This document shows, piece by piece, positions 24,701-33,800 of a stretch of 64,000 nucleotides of DNA. The notes under the pieces were generated by a model. It made no database searches. It was not told the origin of the DNA and saw only the letters and a program-made list of their open reading frames with translations. How positions within the stretch are numbered: the stretch's first letter is position 1; every line of letters begins with the position of its first letter. The stretch comes from Amphibalanus amphitrite. Taxonomy: Eukaryota > Arthropoda > Thecostraca > Balanomorpha > Balanidae. The position numbers and the translations under genes were made by a program. The stretch covers positions 1-64,000 of the forward strand of contig NW_024882786.1 of assembly GCF_019059575.1 (NCBI RefSeq). The letters run 5' to 3'.

Positions 24701-25392
24701 GACCAAAGAGACCTCCCAGTTTGGCTATCTCTAACCAACGACCTCTCCCCGCTGCGAGCCTGGTCGATAGAGTCAGACCGCGACTGATCCCTGACCTCCC
24801 CTCCTCCGCAGCTCCGGGCTGGCCCACGCGTTCGCCCAGCTGTCTCTGCGCGACTGTGTCACCGTGGATGACGTCACCATGGCCATTCTGCTGTATGAGG
24901 AGTCGCTGGCGGCGTGTTTCGGCTACTCGCCGCTAGATGTCTCTCATACGCCGCACATCAGGGAGGCCGACCTGGACGCCAACCTGGGCAGACAGGTGAG
25001 GGGCCGATTGGACGTGGCTGCTGATTAATTATGGCTGTGATTGTTTCCGGAATGTCTCATATGTAATGGTATCTTATGTTTTTTTTTTTCAGGAGCTATC
25101 GAATTGCGTAGATTATGATGAATCACTCGAGCGCATTGCAATTGTATTATGCGGTCGTTTATTGGTTTTACATTTTTGTTACATATATATTGACATTAAA
25201 ACAGCAGCAGGTTGATTGTATCATCTGTCTGTATTTGAGCGCGGGAAGTGCTACTTAAGAGTGTACTCCCCTTATGCTACTTTTTCTGTTTCAACATTTT
25301 TGAAGACGTTTTCCTCGTTTCAGAATGACGAGAGGATGCGCGACTTCCAGCGTCGACTGGAAGAGTTTATCAGCGAGTGGGCGCTGCTCTGA
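15599..25392 (+). CDS. MCMDC2: MCMDC2, MCM domain-containing protein 2 (13 exons, complete)
   Basis: Exons: 15599-15767, 19604-19725, 19892-20013, 20282-20404, 20862-21006, 21272-21430, 21540-21695, 22332-22596, 23072-23282, 23592-23733, 24159-24295, 24812-24995, 25324-25392. They sum to 2004 nt in one frame, 667 aa (human about 680). MCMDC2 is the atypical MCM of meiotic recombination; fly mei-217/mei-218 are the counterparts, acting with REC/MCM8 to promote crossovers. The order is N-terminal helices, a zinc-ribbon-like insert (exon 4, paired Cys), OB-fold, then an MCM/AAA region. Hallmarks are VFASGLSPAGTYFRLKL, LLARGGVCLLGDLS at the Walker B site, EAFGVVYY and YFVASRRVR. A canonical Walker A is missing, as is usual in this family. 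The start ATG follows an in-frame TAA at 15569-15571. Several exon borders carry tandem echoes of their splice sites. Confidence 0.9.
15779..15982 (-). mobile_element. dispersed repeat element, truncated copy E
   Basis: Starts CCAGTAAAACGCCTTTTGGG, the inverse of the family 3' end, includes one GCACGTGCGCACGTGC palindrome (about 15934), and stops abruptly at the LINE fragment. It sits 11 nt after the exon 1 donor of MCMDC2. Confidence 0.8.
15983..16295 (+). mobile_element. LINE reverse transcriptase relic, 5' part
   Basis: Frame coding VPLHKAGSRDSAVNFRHISI, HSTEDAL and SVDLSRAFDSVDHG, the first motifs of a non-LTR retrotransposon RT (Jockey/CR1-like style). The endonuclease and 5' half are missing. 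The frame is broken by the inserted element at 16296 and continues at 16989. Confidence 0.85.
16296..16988 (+). mobile_element. dispersed repeat element, copy B, nested in the LINE
   Basis: Full-length copy of the family in a diverged subtype (ends TTACGAGTGAGCG and TTTTACTGG). Palindromes lie at 16665-16680 and 16792-16807. Removing it rejoins the RT reading frame exactly (…CATGG / TATTTTATTG…), which shows the insertion point directly and leaves no extra duplicated bases. Confidence 0.88.
16989..18110 (+). mobile_element. LINE reverse transcriptase relic, 3' part
   Basis: Continues the RT with HGVPQGSLVGPILF and the catalytic SYADDTQLL, then the thumb and C-terminal region (PHILYCLSVWGGAA, ALSYRAASSWNRLP). 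At least two frameshifts break it, near 17170 and 17830. It is therefore a dead copy, in the same orientation as MCMDC2 within intron 1. Confidence 0.88.
18134..18825 (+). mobile_element. dispersed repeat element, copy C (full length)
   Basis: 692-bp copy of the A subtype, from TTACGGAGCGAGCG to GGCGTTATACTGG, with two GCACGTGCGCACGTGC palindromes. It lies just after the end of the LINE relic. Confidence 0.87.
18842..19309 (-). mobile_element. dispersed repeat element, truncated inverted copy C2
   Basis: B-subtype copy in inverse orientation, lacking its 3' third. It ends CGCTCGCTCGTAA. With copy C it forms a large inverted pair about 16 bp apart. One palindrome is deleted to half size (TGCACGTGCAG). 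Confidence 0.82.
19604..19725 (+). CDS. MCMDC2: MCMDC2 exon 2
   Basis: Acceptor TTTGACAG, donor GTTAGT, phase 1 in and 0 out. It encodes DLAELIVRQPRQAVSIFQRL, matching the human segment with HILHQPLKAAEVFQ. Confidence 0.85.
19892..20013 (+). CDS. MCMDC2: MCMDC2 exon 3
   Basis: Acceptor CTCATTAG, donor GTGAGTA, phase 0 in and 2 out. Encodes the N-terminal beta strands with VTGHMIAVSGILLSRT, the start of the OB-fold. Confidence 0.82.
20282..20404 (+). CDS. MCMDC2: MCMDC2 exon 4
   Basis: Acceptor TCGGCAG, donor GTCAGT, phase 2 in and 2 out. Carries the zinc-ribbon-like segment: Cys pairs in CENSYC and CTNC separated by about 28 residues (ISVFVPGRPPPG), as in the MCMDC2 family. Confidence 0.85.
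20862..21006 (+). CDS. MCMDC2: MCMDC2 exon 5
   Basis: Acceptor GCTCGCAG in phase 2; donor after GAG is GTCTAA, a weak site, so the 3' border is less sure. Encodes the OB-fold part with KGRFQSVRVVFRGES, matching human FRFQSLTIFLRDES. Confidence 0.75.
21100..21271 (+). repeat. MCMDC2: acceptor-like tandem array before MCMDC2 exon 6
   Basis: Six to seven degenerate copies of CTCTGACCYCAGGT, ending at the exon 6 border. The closest echo repeats the pattern CTGACCCCAGGTGACCTGTG of the junction CCGACCCCAGGTGAGCTGTG. Each copy offers a CAG/GT that could act as an acceptor. Confidence 0.75.
21272..21430 (+). CDS. MCMDC2: MCMDC2 exon 6
   Basis: Encodes LCRDLHLGGRYRVVGQLVK and the following strands; donor GTGAGTGATG, phase 0 out. 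Phase demands an acceptor at GTGAG/CTG, five nt after the prettier CCCCAG. The exact 5' border needs RNA data. The intron just upstream holds about six CTGACCYCAGGT acceptor-like copies. Confidence 0.7.
21540..21695 (+). CDS. MCMDC2: MCMDC2 exon 7
   Basis: Acceptor CTCCCCAG, donor CGG/GTAGGTGGG, phase 0 both sides. Encodes the strongly conserved FALSLAYVFASGLSPAGTY and KLGMLLSLV. The donor is the first unit of a 10-copy minisatellite. Confidence 0.88.
21687..21915 (+). repeat. MCMDC2: minisatellite of the MCMDC2 exon 7 splice donor
   Basis: Ten units of about 23-24 bp, each with CTATACGG/GTAGGYGGG, plus a degenerate eleventh. The first unit is the genuine exon end and donor (CCATACGG/GTAGGTGGG). 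The rest lie in the intron, so the array offers about ten equivalent GT sites. Confidence 0.93.
22332..22596 (+). CDS. MCMDC2: MCMDC2 exon 8
   Basis: Acceptor GCACCGCAG, donor GGTGAGAG, phase 0 in and 1 out. Covers the degenerate AAA core: LLAVGPDVGSLVRLL at the Walker A place, with no GKS/T, and GGVCLLGDLSKYRRE at Walker B. Confidence 0.87.
22902..23110 (+). repeat. MCMDC2: tandem array of the MCMDC2 exon 9 acceptor and exon start
   Basis: Five copies of CAG/GTCTGGAGG..., with junctions at 22907, 22945, 22991, 23029 and 23072; spacings are 38, 46, 38 and 43 nt. Each carries a TGTCCCCAG acceptor (the first TGTTCCAG) and about 30 nt of exon-like sequence (GGTCAGCGTGGTCTGYCC). The last is the real exon. 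Confidence 0.93.
23072..23282 (+). CDS. MCMDC2: MCMDC2 exon 9
   Basis: Acceptor GTCCCCAG, donor GTGAGTAC, phase 1 in and 2 out. Encodes VSMPLLCQPWAVYDC, which aligns with the human MTFPVQCSFWSFVDV segment. Four further copies of its acceptor and start lie upstream, and one copy of its end and donor lies downstream. Confidence 0.83.
23258..23385 (+). repeat. MCMDC2: duplicated exon 9 end and donor
   Basis: The 34 bp at 23258-23291, ending CTCACAGA/GTGAGTACC, recur at 23352-23385 with two mismatches, 94 bp downstream inside the intron. Both donors are intact. Confidence 0.92.
23592..23733 (+). CDS. MCMDC2: MCMDC2 exon 10
   Basis: Acceptor CCCCGCAG, donor GCG/GTGGGT, phase 2 in and 0 out. Encodes EAFGVVYYTES (human EAFGLLINCNES) and VDQQLVPDKDLTA. 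The intron holds a second diverged copy of about 85 bp around its 3' border. Confidence 0.83.
23674..23843 (+). repeat. MCMDC2: duplicated exon 10 end and donor region
   Basis: About 85 bp spanning the exon 10 3' border recur 91 bp downstream at 23765 with roughly 85-90 percent identity. The copy has lost the original GTGGGTGAG but keeps GTCGTGAG. Confidence 0.9.
24159..24295 (+). CDS. MCMDC2: MCMDC2 exon 11
   Basis: Acceptor TCTGTCAG, donor CCAT/GTGAGT, phase 0 in and 2 out. Encodes ELSLDLEPDAERLVRRYFVA and SRRVRTSNV (human YYLASRRIRTDSV). Its last part and donor are present three times in tandem. Confidence 0.87.
24247..24445 (+). repeat. MCMDC2: triplicated exon 11 end and donor
   Basis: Three 70-bp units with donors at 24296, 24366 and 24436 (each CACCAT/GTGAGT), nearly identical over about 55 bp of exon sequence. 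Use of donor 2 or 3 would read ATG TGA, an immediate stop. Confidence 0.95.
24812..24995 (+). CDS. MCMDC2: MCMDC2 exon 12
   Basis: Acceptor CTCCGCAG, donor CAG/GTGAGG, phase 2 in and 0 out. Encodes the C-terminal helices SGLAHAFAQLSLRDCVTVDD and AILLYEESLAACFGY. Confidence 0.87.
25324..25392 (+). CDS. MCMDC2: MCMDC2 exon 13 with stop
   Basis: Acceptor GTTTCAG, phase 0, stop TGA at 25390-25392. Encodes RMRDFQRRLEEFISEWALL, matching the family end QQQLEQFIATYGPG. Confidence 0.85.
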   Translation, partial: NDERMRDFQRRLEEFISEWALL

Positions 25393-26785
25393 GGGACGCA
25401 CGGTGAGAGGTGAGCGGCCGGGCGACCCGGGCGAGAGCTGGGGGCGGCCATGATCTGAGGGGCGCCTGGTGAGGCGAGCGGCCTGGGTGAGAGGCGAGGG
25501 GTCGTGCAGAGGGGTGAGCCTCGGCCCTGCTCTGGATGTTACCGGCTCAGGGTCCTGGCTGAGACAGGCTAGCTGCCGGACCGACTGTGTACGGCATCTC
25601 AATTATGGCAGGGCCCTGTACGAGAAGCGGCGATTGATAAGTATAGTGTATCACTTGTGACTTGATTATGTCGGTCTGTGTTCCATGTGGTCTGGACGTC
25701 GATTTCGCTGTTACGTTTGAAGATATTTATTATGGCGTGTTAGTCTGTTCCTCGCTGTTATGTGGAAGAGTTATGTTAGCACTCAGTCATTAATCATGTT
25801 ATGTACAATTTCTGCTCTAGTCTGTTAAACATTTTACCAGTGAATTGTTGTTGAATCATGATATGACGCTACAAATGCGAACAAGTTCCCAATTATCATC
25901 TTGCTTGAATTTTTACGACTTTGTCGGCTGTGCTGACAAACGATATCGTTGTCTGTTGTCTCCAATTGTTTGTTGAATCATTTCCAGTTGTCTTATTTAC
26001 TGTGGTATTGTCTCTTGGTTTGAATTTGACCTACTCATGTGAGATAATTACTTTTTTACACATCCTGAATCTGAGACAAGTGTTCGTCGGTGAATGTTTG
26101 AAGTTTAAATAGCTTCTTCGTTTTTAAGAGTTTCAGACTTTTTCATACTGGCGTGTCGCGCTCTCATAAAATGCGTGTCGACATCACATAAAATGACGCT
26201 TCTAAAAAGAACTCTGCACAACCCCGAGAACCACACCACCCATCTGCCAACCCGGGTTATGCAGTCGACAGTACGTCGTATATTCATGTTTATACAAACA
26301 CGTCATAGCTCGTCTCGAAGGGCCGGCCGGGATGCTCACTGTCAACAGGCGACTCCCGGCGACAAGCAGCGAAAGGAACAGGTAGCCACTGCGGGCCGCC
26401 TCTATGGGGCCGGGACACAGACGGGCCGCGAATCACAGGTGACGCCGGGGCGTCGGCACCGGGACCGGCTCGAGCGCCGGTAACGGTATTGGTGGCGGGG
26501 TCTAGTGGAGACCGAGGCAGGCGGGTAACATTGATAGGGCCCGGATCGCGCCAGACTAGCCGCCACGGTGAATCACTGGAATCGAATCACAACATAGCTG
26601 CGTGCGACTGAATAGTTTCGGATCCATGATCAAAGCGATCGGATGAATTAGGGAACAGCGGAGTGGTAGTTTCTTGTATACGCCCAGTCTCACGCGGTAT
26701 TTCATGTACAGGTATCGCCTTACATCCCTGCCACAGCCGCCACCGTCCTGTGACTGAACACAGGTTAAATAACACGCCGCTGCCC
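25393..26785. other. MCMDC2 3' flank
   Basis: Presumed 3' UTR and spacer. The first 100 bp hold an imperfect duplication of the stop-codon region (see findings). No clear AATAAA close to the stop. No further gene. Confidence 0.5.
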
Positions 26786-26789
26786 GCCG

Positions 26790-26880
26790 CGCCCTCTGAC
26801 GGAGACCTCAGCTCCGCTCTCTGACGGAGCTGTGCTCCGCTCTCTGACGGAGCTCTCAGCTCCGCTCTCACCGTAAATGC
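26790..26880. repeat. short tandem repeat with CTCTCTGACGGAGCT units
   Basis: Three or so units of about 27-30 bp containing CCGCTCTCTGACGG. The same core recurs in the coding repeat of the NELL tail at about 27480-27650, so the two arrays may share an origin. Confidence 0.7.
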
Positions 26881-27302
26881 CCTCCGGCGCAGCATAGGTG
26901 GCGACCCTGAGCTAAAACCACTCGCAACAACAATAGCCTCTGGCCCGGGCTCACACCTCGCCGCGCACCCTTTGTACGTCTCACTGACGTCACGCAATCA
27001 GCGACCAATCACACAACAGAGAGCTGCGCGCCGGGGGCGGGGCACAGCGACTAGAACACTTTGAACGGCAGTAGACAGGCGTGCCGGGTCGGTGATATGA
27101 CCGGGCGGCGGCACCGCCCGTCGCGCGCCGCTAAACAGAACACCGATTGGCCGCGCGGCGAAACGACTAGTGAACATCGCAGATTATGTTGGGAGTCCCG
27201 GCGCCGGTCGGCGCGGCGGGTACCACTTGATCTATTCCCGGATCGCATTGACTAGCACGAACTGTGGCGCGTCACTGCCGGCTGGGGGACCGCGGCCGCC
27301 GC

Positions 27303-27839
27303 CTACGTCCTAGAGGGGGCGTCGTGTGCCACGTCCACCGCACTGGGCGTCGCCGCGCCCTCCCCTCGCGCACTGGCGTCCCTCGCGGGCGCAGAGTCAC
27401 TGAGCTGGCCGGCGGTGGCCGGTGGCTCGATAGTGGTGCTGCCTGGCGTGGTGCCTGGCGGCGTGGTGCCGTCTGGGGGCACGGTGCCACTCTCTGGCGG
27501 CACGGCGCCGCTCTCTGACGGCACGGTGCCGCTCTCTGGCGGCGTGGTGCCGTCTGGCGGCACGGTGCCGCTCTCTGGCGGCACAGCGCCACTCTCTGAC
27601 GGCGTGGTGTCGCTCTCGGGCGGCGTGGTGCCGCTCTCTGGCGGTGCTCTGATGGTGCTGCCCTCTGCGGTGACTGTCGCCGGGGCGCGCTGCCGCGGCC
27701 GCTGGAGGCCGGCGGGCGGCTCCGTGATGTGCGTTCCGCCGGCGACTCGCCACTCTCCTCCAAACACGTGGAGACGAGCAGTCGCTGGGCCAGAAGCACA
27801 GACACGGTGGCCAGGGTAGCCGCACCAAAGCTGGCCGTC
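27303..27839 (-). CDS. NELL: NELL last exon: VWC5 end and Pro/Glu/Ser/Thr repeat tail
   Basis: Acceptor GCGACAG in phase 0, stop TAG at 27303-27305. It opens [14 protein letters not shown], corresponding to human NGHICCSVDPQC at the normal NELL end. It then continues about 160 residues with repeated PPESGT, PSESGA and PPDGTT units, a mucin-like tail absent from vertebrate NELL. All three antisense frames stay open through the repeat, so the chosen frame rests on splice phase and the Cys pattern. Confidence 0.72.
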   Translation of the reverse strand, partial: DGQLWCGYPGHRVCASGPATARLHVFGGEWRVAGGTHITEPPAGLQRPRQRAPATVTAEGSTIRAPPESGTTPPESDTTPSESGAVPPESGTVPPDGTTPPESGTVPSESGAVPPESGTVPPDGTTPPGTTPGSTTIEPPATAGQLSDSAPARDASARGEGAATPSAVDVAHDAPSRT

Positions 27840-30800
27840 CTGTCGCGAACACAAAAGGTCGTAAGATGACAGCAAACATCGGTAGCAGTTGTAATCTACA
27901 AACTAGGATTTCGTCATTCAGGAACTACTGAGTACAAAACAATTATCAAAAAAATACAGTGGGCCGTTCTATCATTCTACAAAAAGGGTACATTAAACGT
28001 TATGTACAAATTCAAGATGCTGAGATATGGCTAGAAAATACGCGAGAAAGATTATTTAGACCATAACATATATATATCGGGCGAAGAATCAGTTACCGAT
28101 GCGATTTATATCCCGGAAATTCGTTGAACCCCTGCTTAGTGCGAATACACGTGCAGACATTTGGCACGAGGTAGTGACAAGCGTGAAATCAGGCAGCAGA
28201 GAAGTGAGTAGGTGAGAAATTACCGAGGCACACACGCGGAATTTTTGCTCACCAACTTCTCACAAAACGGCACCTGCAATCAGAAAAGCGTTAGTAAATC
28301 CGCTAAGGAGTTAGCTCCCGAGCTTGCCGCCGCTCTCACACATACAAACACGAGCCGGCAAAACGATGTAAGATTATTGCCGTGGCGTTAGTTGTTAATA
28401 AGGGTCGTTAGATTCGAATACGCCACCGGTTACTAGGTGGGTTGGCCATGGTACTATTGGGACACTTAAAATATTATTAAACATTGGGTGTAAAATCACG
28501 CTAGTAGCACACATCGCTATCCTTCATAGCAAAACTGTCTCGCCAAAACACTACAAAGCGCAAACGTCGCACGGAACCCTGGGGCGAAGCATTGGACAAA
28601 TCACACCACTCTCGTCCTCACTGCCTCCCTCGTACAGTCTGTCTTAAAAGTACCGCGCAAAGTGACGGTGGATCCATCAAGCCTGACCGATGAAGGACTG
28701 CCAAATTTGAGTCACCGAAGCAATGGACATCCTCGTCCATTCCCCAGCTCCATTGGTTCGGTGACTTTCAAATTATAGCAGGCCCTTCCTCGGTCAGGCT
28801 TGATGGATCCACCGTCACTTTGCGCGGTACTTTTAAGACAGACTGTACACCCGTGTGGCGGCGCCTCTCACCATTCTCACCTTTCCCGCTCTGCGTCTCA
28901 CCTGTGAGCGGCCCGCTCTGGCTCTCACCTTGCACCGGCAGTCGGGGCAGTGGGCCTGCAGCGTGCGCCAGTGAGCGGCACTGGCCAGCGCCTGCGGCGG
29001 CGCCGCGATGTTGCAGGGCGCCGCCGTGGAGCGGTTGGCGGGTGCTGCGCACGGGTCGTCCTCGCAGCGCGGACAGCAGTCGCCCTCCGGCCACACGGGG
29101 TTGGAGCAGGCCACAGGGGGACACTGCTGCTGCCAGCAGTCGATCTCACCGGCCTGGGGGACGGGGGGGGGGGGAAGGGGCGTCAGTGGGGGAGCTGCAG
29201 GTTGAAATCTGCAGGTCAGACATTGAGGTCAACGGTCTAGAGAAAACATTTCTATTTTCGCTATCCTGAAAGATGTTGGTATGGGGAGGACGCTAGAAAT
29301 GGATCATAGTTTTACCAGTGGCAGTGCAGAACCGTACTGATTTATGACGGTGTTGTTTTTGGACGCTGTCCCAATGTCATCATTTTACAATGAAAAAGCT
29401 GAATGGGCGATAACCACCCAGGCGCCACCAATACCAGCCTCAGACACTCGGATTAGCAGAAGAAACATCAGTGTGATCGGATCTAGACCGCCTTCATTTT
29501 TCACCAATCTCCGAACCGACCTAACGATGGTCGCTATCTTTCCAATCCGTAAATCCTTCGCTGCCAAAGTGTCCCCAATGAACTCTTCCCAATCGCCCGT
29601 AACCATCTCTGGCCGCTCCACCCCATATCCCATCCCCACCCCTCCTTTCACTCTGGGGCGTCAGTATTCAGTAACGCTGGTCCCGGGTCAGCCTTCCGGC
29701 GGGCGGGGGCTCGCGCGGCGACTTTCTATCGATTCAGGGTTACTGGGAAGGACGCGGTGTGTGGGGCGACGGATCCACACACCCATGGTAGTAAACAGGG
29801 CGTTTGTTTTCGGTAGTGCATCGCCCATGTGTTGATGAGGAGTCAGAAATGGACAGGATTGCGATGGCTGCGATGATTAATGTGCCGTAAAACATGTGGG
29901 TGAAGAATGACTGCTGTCAAGACATTGACATGTGGCTACTGGCTAAGAAGCCTACTGCTTGTGTTATGAAATTTACGACAGCTTTGGTTGGGCCCTGCGT
30001 GTTGGGAGTCCTCGGCATTGTAGGAGTTGAGTCGAAACACGAGAAATTCTTGAAAAATGTGTGCGCAGCGGCTGCTGGTTGTTTCACGAAACACAAAAAA
30101 AGTGCTCACAAATTCTCCTCACTCATTTAATTGGTGGTCACTCACCAGACACTCGCAGAGCTGGCACTGGTGCAGCCAGCGGTCTCCGTTTCTAAACCGA
30201 ACATTGGGTCTCGTCTGGTGGAAACAACCCGAACTGGAGTCGCACCTGTCAGATACAGCGCTGCGTTAGAACAGGGGATACGAATACCAGCATATGCACT
30301 TCGATAAGTAATCTGGATAGAACCACCCGAGTCACATAGTCTTAGCAGCTTGGGCCGTAAGGCTGGATAGTGGGTGGGGCTTCTATAGATACAGTCTTAA
30401 ATAATAGGCATATGAATGAATAGGAGACGGTTCAAAGCATCGCGCGGATGGATTCTCAGTATAAAAATTCTGGCTCATGCTGAAAACATGAAGTAAGTTG
30501 TTACTTAAATGACCGTTATATAATGCTTGTTATGCAAGATGTGATAAATATTAAAATAGCCCTGATGAATAAATAATTACATTTAACTGTAAATGTACCA
30601 TTAATTCAGCACAGTAAGAATAAATACTATCGTCCATGTAAAGCGGTACTTATATAGCTACAGTAGCTGCCATAGAATTCTACTCTATGACCTTTCGTCG
30701 TCACTCACTTTGGGCAGCAAGTGACGTCCACGTCGGGGTCGGAGCAGTCGCACGGTCGTGGCTGGCACGTGGTCACGCCGTCCAGGCAGAGGCACGTGTG

Positions 30801-33800
30801 GCACGCGCGTTCCGAGTCGGGCCAGCTGGAGCCGTGCGGGTGCACCTCGTCCCCGACGGTACAATCTGAGGTCACAGGAGGTCAGATGGTCAGACAGGAC
30901 CTCGTCCCCGATGGTACACCCTGGGGTCACAGGGGAGGAGCAGGTCGTGCGGGGTGGGCTGGGGTGTACCATGAACGTAAGGTCAAGCGGGATGGATTGC
31001 TGGCGAAAAAGGCCATTAGCAGCAGTGTTCAAGGACGATTTAATATTTTATCGTCTTTGCTTGGATCTGACTTATCTTGATTTTAGGGCGTGCAGTTGTA
31101 AAACAGTTTGAGGTTCTAACAACGATGAATGGGGTTCTTTTCTTAGATTCTCTTTCTCGTTCACAATGAGAATTGTGTGGAGTCGGTATGCATGCAAGAC
31201 GAGGACAACTTATGTAATTACAGTTTCAGAATGTAGGTACGGAGAACCAATCATGTTTCTTTCGTCAGACTCTGTAGTCGACACGGTAACCTTTCAGGCG
31301 ACAGTTGTCTGCCTGTTATCTCGGCTCGGTGTGCCGACACAACAACACCGACCTCCTAACGAGAATGTTATCGCGCTGCAAAGAAACACAAGGACACCGC
31401 CTCGTGCCTCCAGAATATCAGAGCCGATAGACCGTGTACACGGCCGCCGCGCCGCGCCGCGCGACATTAGACCGCCAGGGCGATAACCTGAATTTCACAC
31501 TGTTCCCGCCCACCTGGTGGCGCCGTCACGCGACAGGGCACTTCTCCCCAGAGACCCCTCTGTCACCTCCCCGTCCCCCTCTCCGTCCCCTATCGGTAAC
31601 AACATTGCGCGGGGTTTCCGTAAAGAGCCGATCGGTGGCTCCCCACTGAGCCGTCCTTTTTTGCCGTCTCGATGGGCACTTGAAGGGTCGCCGTTTTATT
31701 GGCTGCGTGGACGATAGGGGAGCGTTAGCGGGCCGTGGGCCGGCCGCAAGGGGACTGATAGAATGGAGCCGCCGACAGCGCGAGGTGTATTTCAGGATTA
31801 TAGATAGAGAGCCGGGCGCAGAGGGAGATGTTTGAACAGAGGGAGCCTGCAGGGGAGAACCGGATGGTGTGAGGTCTTTATCACGGTCTCACAGCCGCGC
31901 GACGGCAGAAGACTGAGAGACTTTGTTTTCGCTGCCGAAAGACAAAACCAACGCATGCAAGATTGTCGCCAAGGGAGCGGTAGGGATTTATTGGAATACA
32001 ATTCAAGGTGCGTAAAAGGCACGGCAGGTGCTGGATATGCAAAATAAGAATAATAATTCAGTTGAAATTGCCCATTGCCTTCTCAATGATTTTCAACAAC
32101 CACATAAATTAGCACTGGCCCCAGAAGTCAATTACCTGAAAGGTCTCGCAAGTGGTAACAGAATACATTTCCTAAATATCAGAGACGGATTAAAAGCTCA
32201 TTTACATACTAACCCACACGTGTCTGTAGCACCCAAAGTCAAAAGTTCCCAATGGTCAGTAGAGCGTAACTCACTGTTGGTGCACTGTAGGCCGACACAC
32301 TCGCACGTGTAGCTGCCGTTAGTGTTCACGCACGTGGCCTGCGGGTCGCACGTGTGCAGATTCTCGCTACATTCGTCGACATCTGTGGGATGGAGTTTGG
32401 GTCAATGCGAGTGAGATCACAGGGCCGTAGTCAGGAAGCTTGTTTTTACCCGGGCGGCCGCCGACCGAGCCGTGAGGCCGTGCGGCACAGCATAACTTCA
32501 GGCGGCCGTTACTCCTGCCATCTAGCGACAAATTCACAAGTTTTGAATATTGATACGCCCGATGTCAAAGTTCTCGACGATAGGAGAAAACGACTTCCTG
32601 AAATTTGACGAAAAGTTATCTCATAGTAAAAACAAGGTACATTTATAGTTGAGGTTGGAAATATAGATGTTGCGGAATAGATAAAAAGCGAGACTGTGCT
32701 GAATAAACTGACTAGACCGTAACAAACTGAAGGCGGATAAATCGCTACCATTACATCAGCTGTGTTCTCGCTCGGTTACAGAGCTAACATGTTTGACTAT
32801 TGTCGTGATGACGTAGTCATGTAAACTTCACAGAAACCGTTGTTAAGCTCAGCTCGCCAACAATGACGCCAAGCGGTTGTTGCAAATGATTTGCTATTTC
32901 CGAGAACACCTAGAGTCCGTCGAGACGGTTGCTAAGGCAACTTCGTACGGAGGCTGATTTATTGTGACATCGTCCTATATCAGATGATTTGTGGTAGAGC
33001 ATATTGCATGGACAGATAATGTATAGTTACGAGTCGTACGTGAGATTTACAGTGCATTGTGCCTCAATAATTCGGCTTGAATTTCGAGTTACATTTATTT
33101 ATTTGAAATTGTTTTAACGGACTTTCACTGGGTAGTGAAACTGGGTTTTAAAACTGGTAGTAAAACTGGGTTCACTGGGTTTCACTGGGTAGTTTTTTTG
33201 TCTGTTTTAAACCTATGTGTGCCCCATCGAAGACTTTTCAATACAAGTCGGAGTACCGGGACCAATAATAACTTTTACCCACTACCCAGTGAAAGTCCGT
33301 TAAAACAATTTCAAATAAGCATTTACCTGGGTATTAACTATTAAGACATGACTCTTCAGTCTCATTTACATTTATTTCTATGCATTTGTTAAAGAAATTA
33401 AACATTGAACTGTCTTGTCTGTTGAAACAAACTCGACCAAAGTATCTACACCGGTGATGCCGTCTCGCTGTGCGGAGTCTCACCTATGCAGGTGGTGCCC
33501 AGGGTGCTGTAGTCGGGGTCGGCCCGGTACCCGTCCCGGCACTGGCAGTGGTACCAGCCGGGCATGTTCACACACTCCGAGTGCGGGTGGCACTGGTGCA
33601 GACCCACGCTGCACTCGTCGATATCAGCCTCGCAGCTGGGACCGCCGAAGCCGCGCCGACACGAACAGTTGTCGGGCGCCACGCACCGGCCGCCGTTCTC
33701 ACACGGCTGGCTGCAGATGGCTGTCGGGGCCGGAGGGATCGTCAGGATCACTGGTCACTGGTCACTGGACACTGGTCACTGGTTAGGACAGGGCAGTGTG

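Noticed and set aside
27272..27805. Alternative antisense frames through the NELL tail repeat.
   Set aside because: They lack the Cys pattern [14 protein letters not shown] and do not fit the phase-0 splice from the previous exon.
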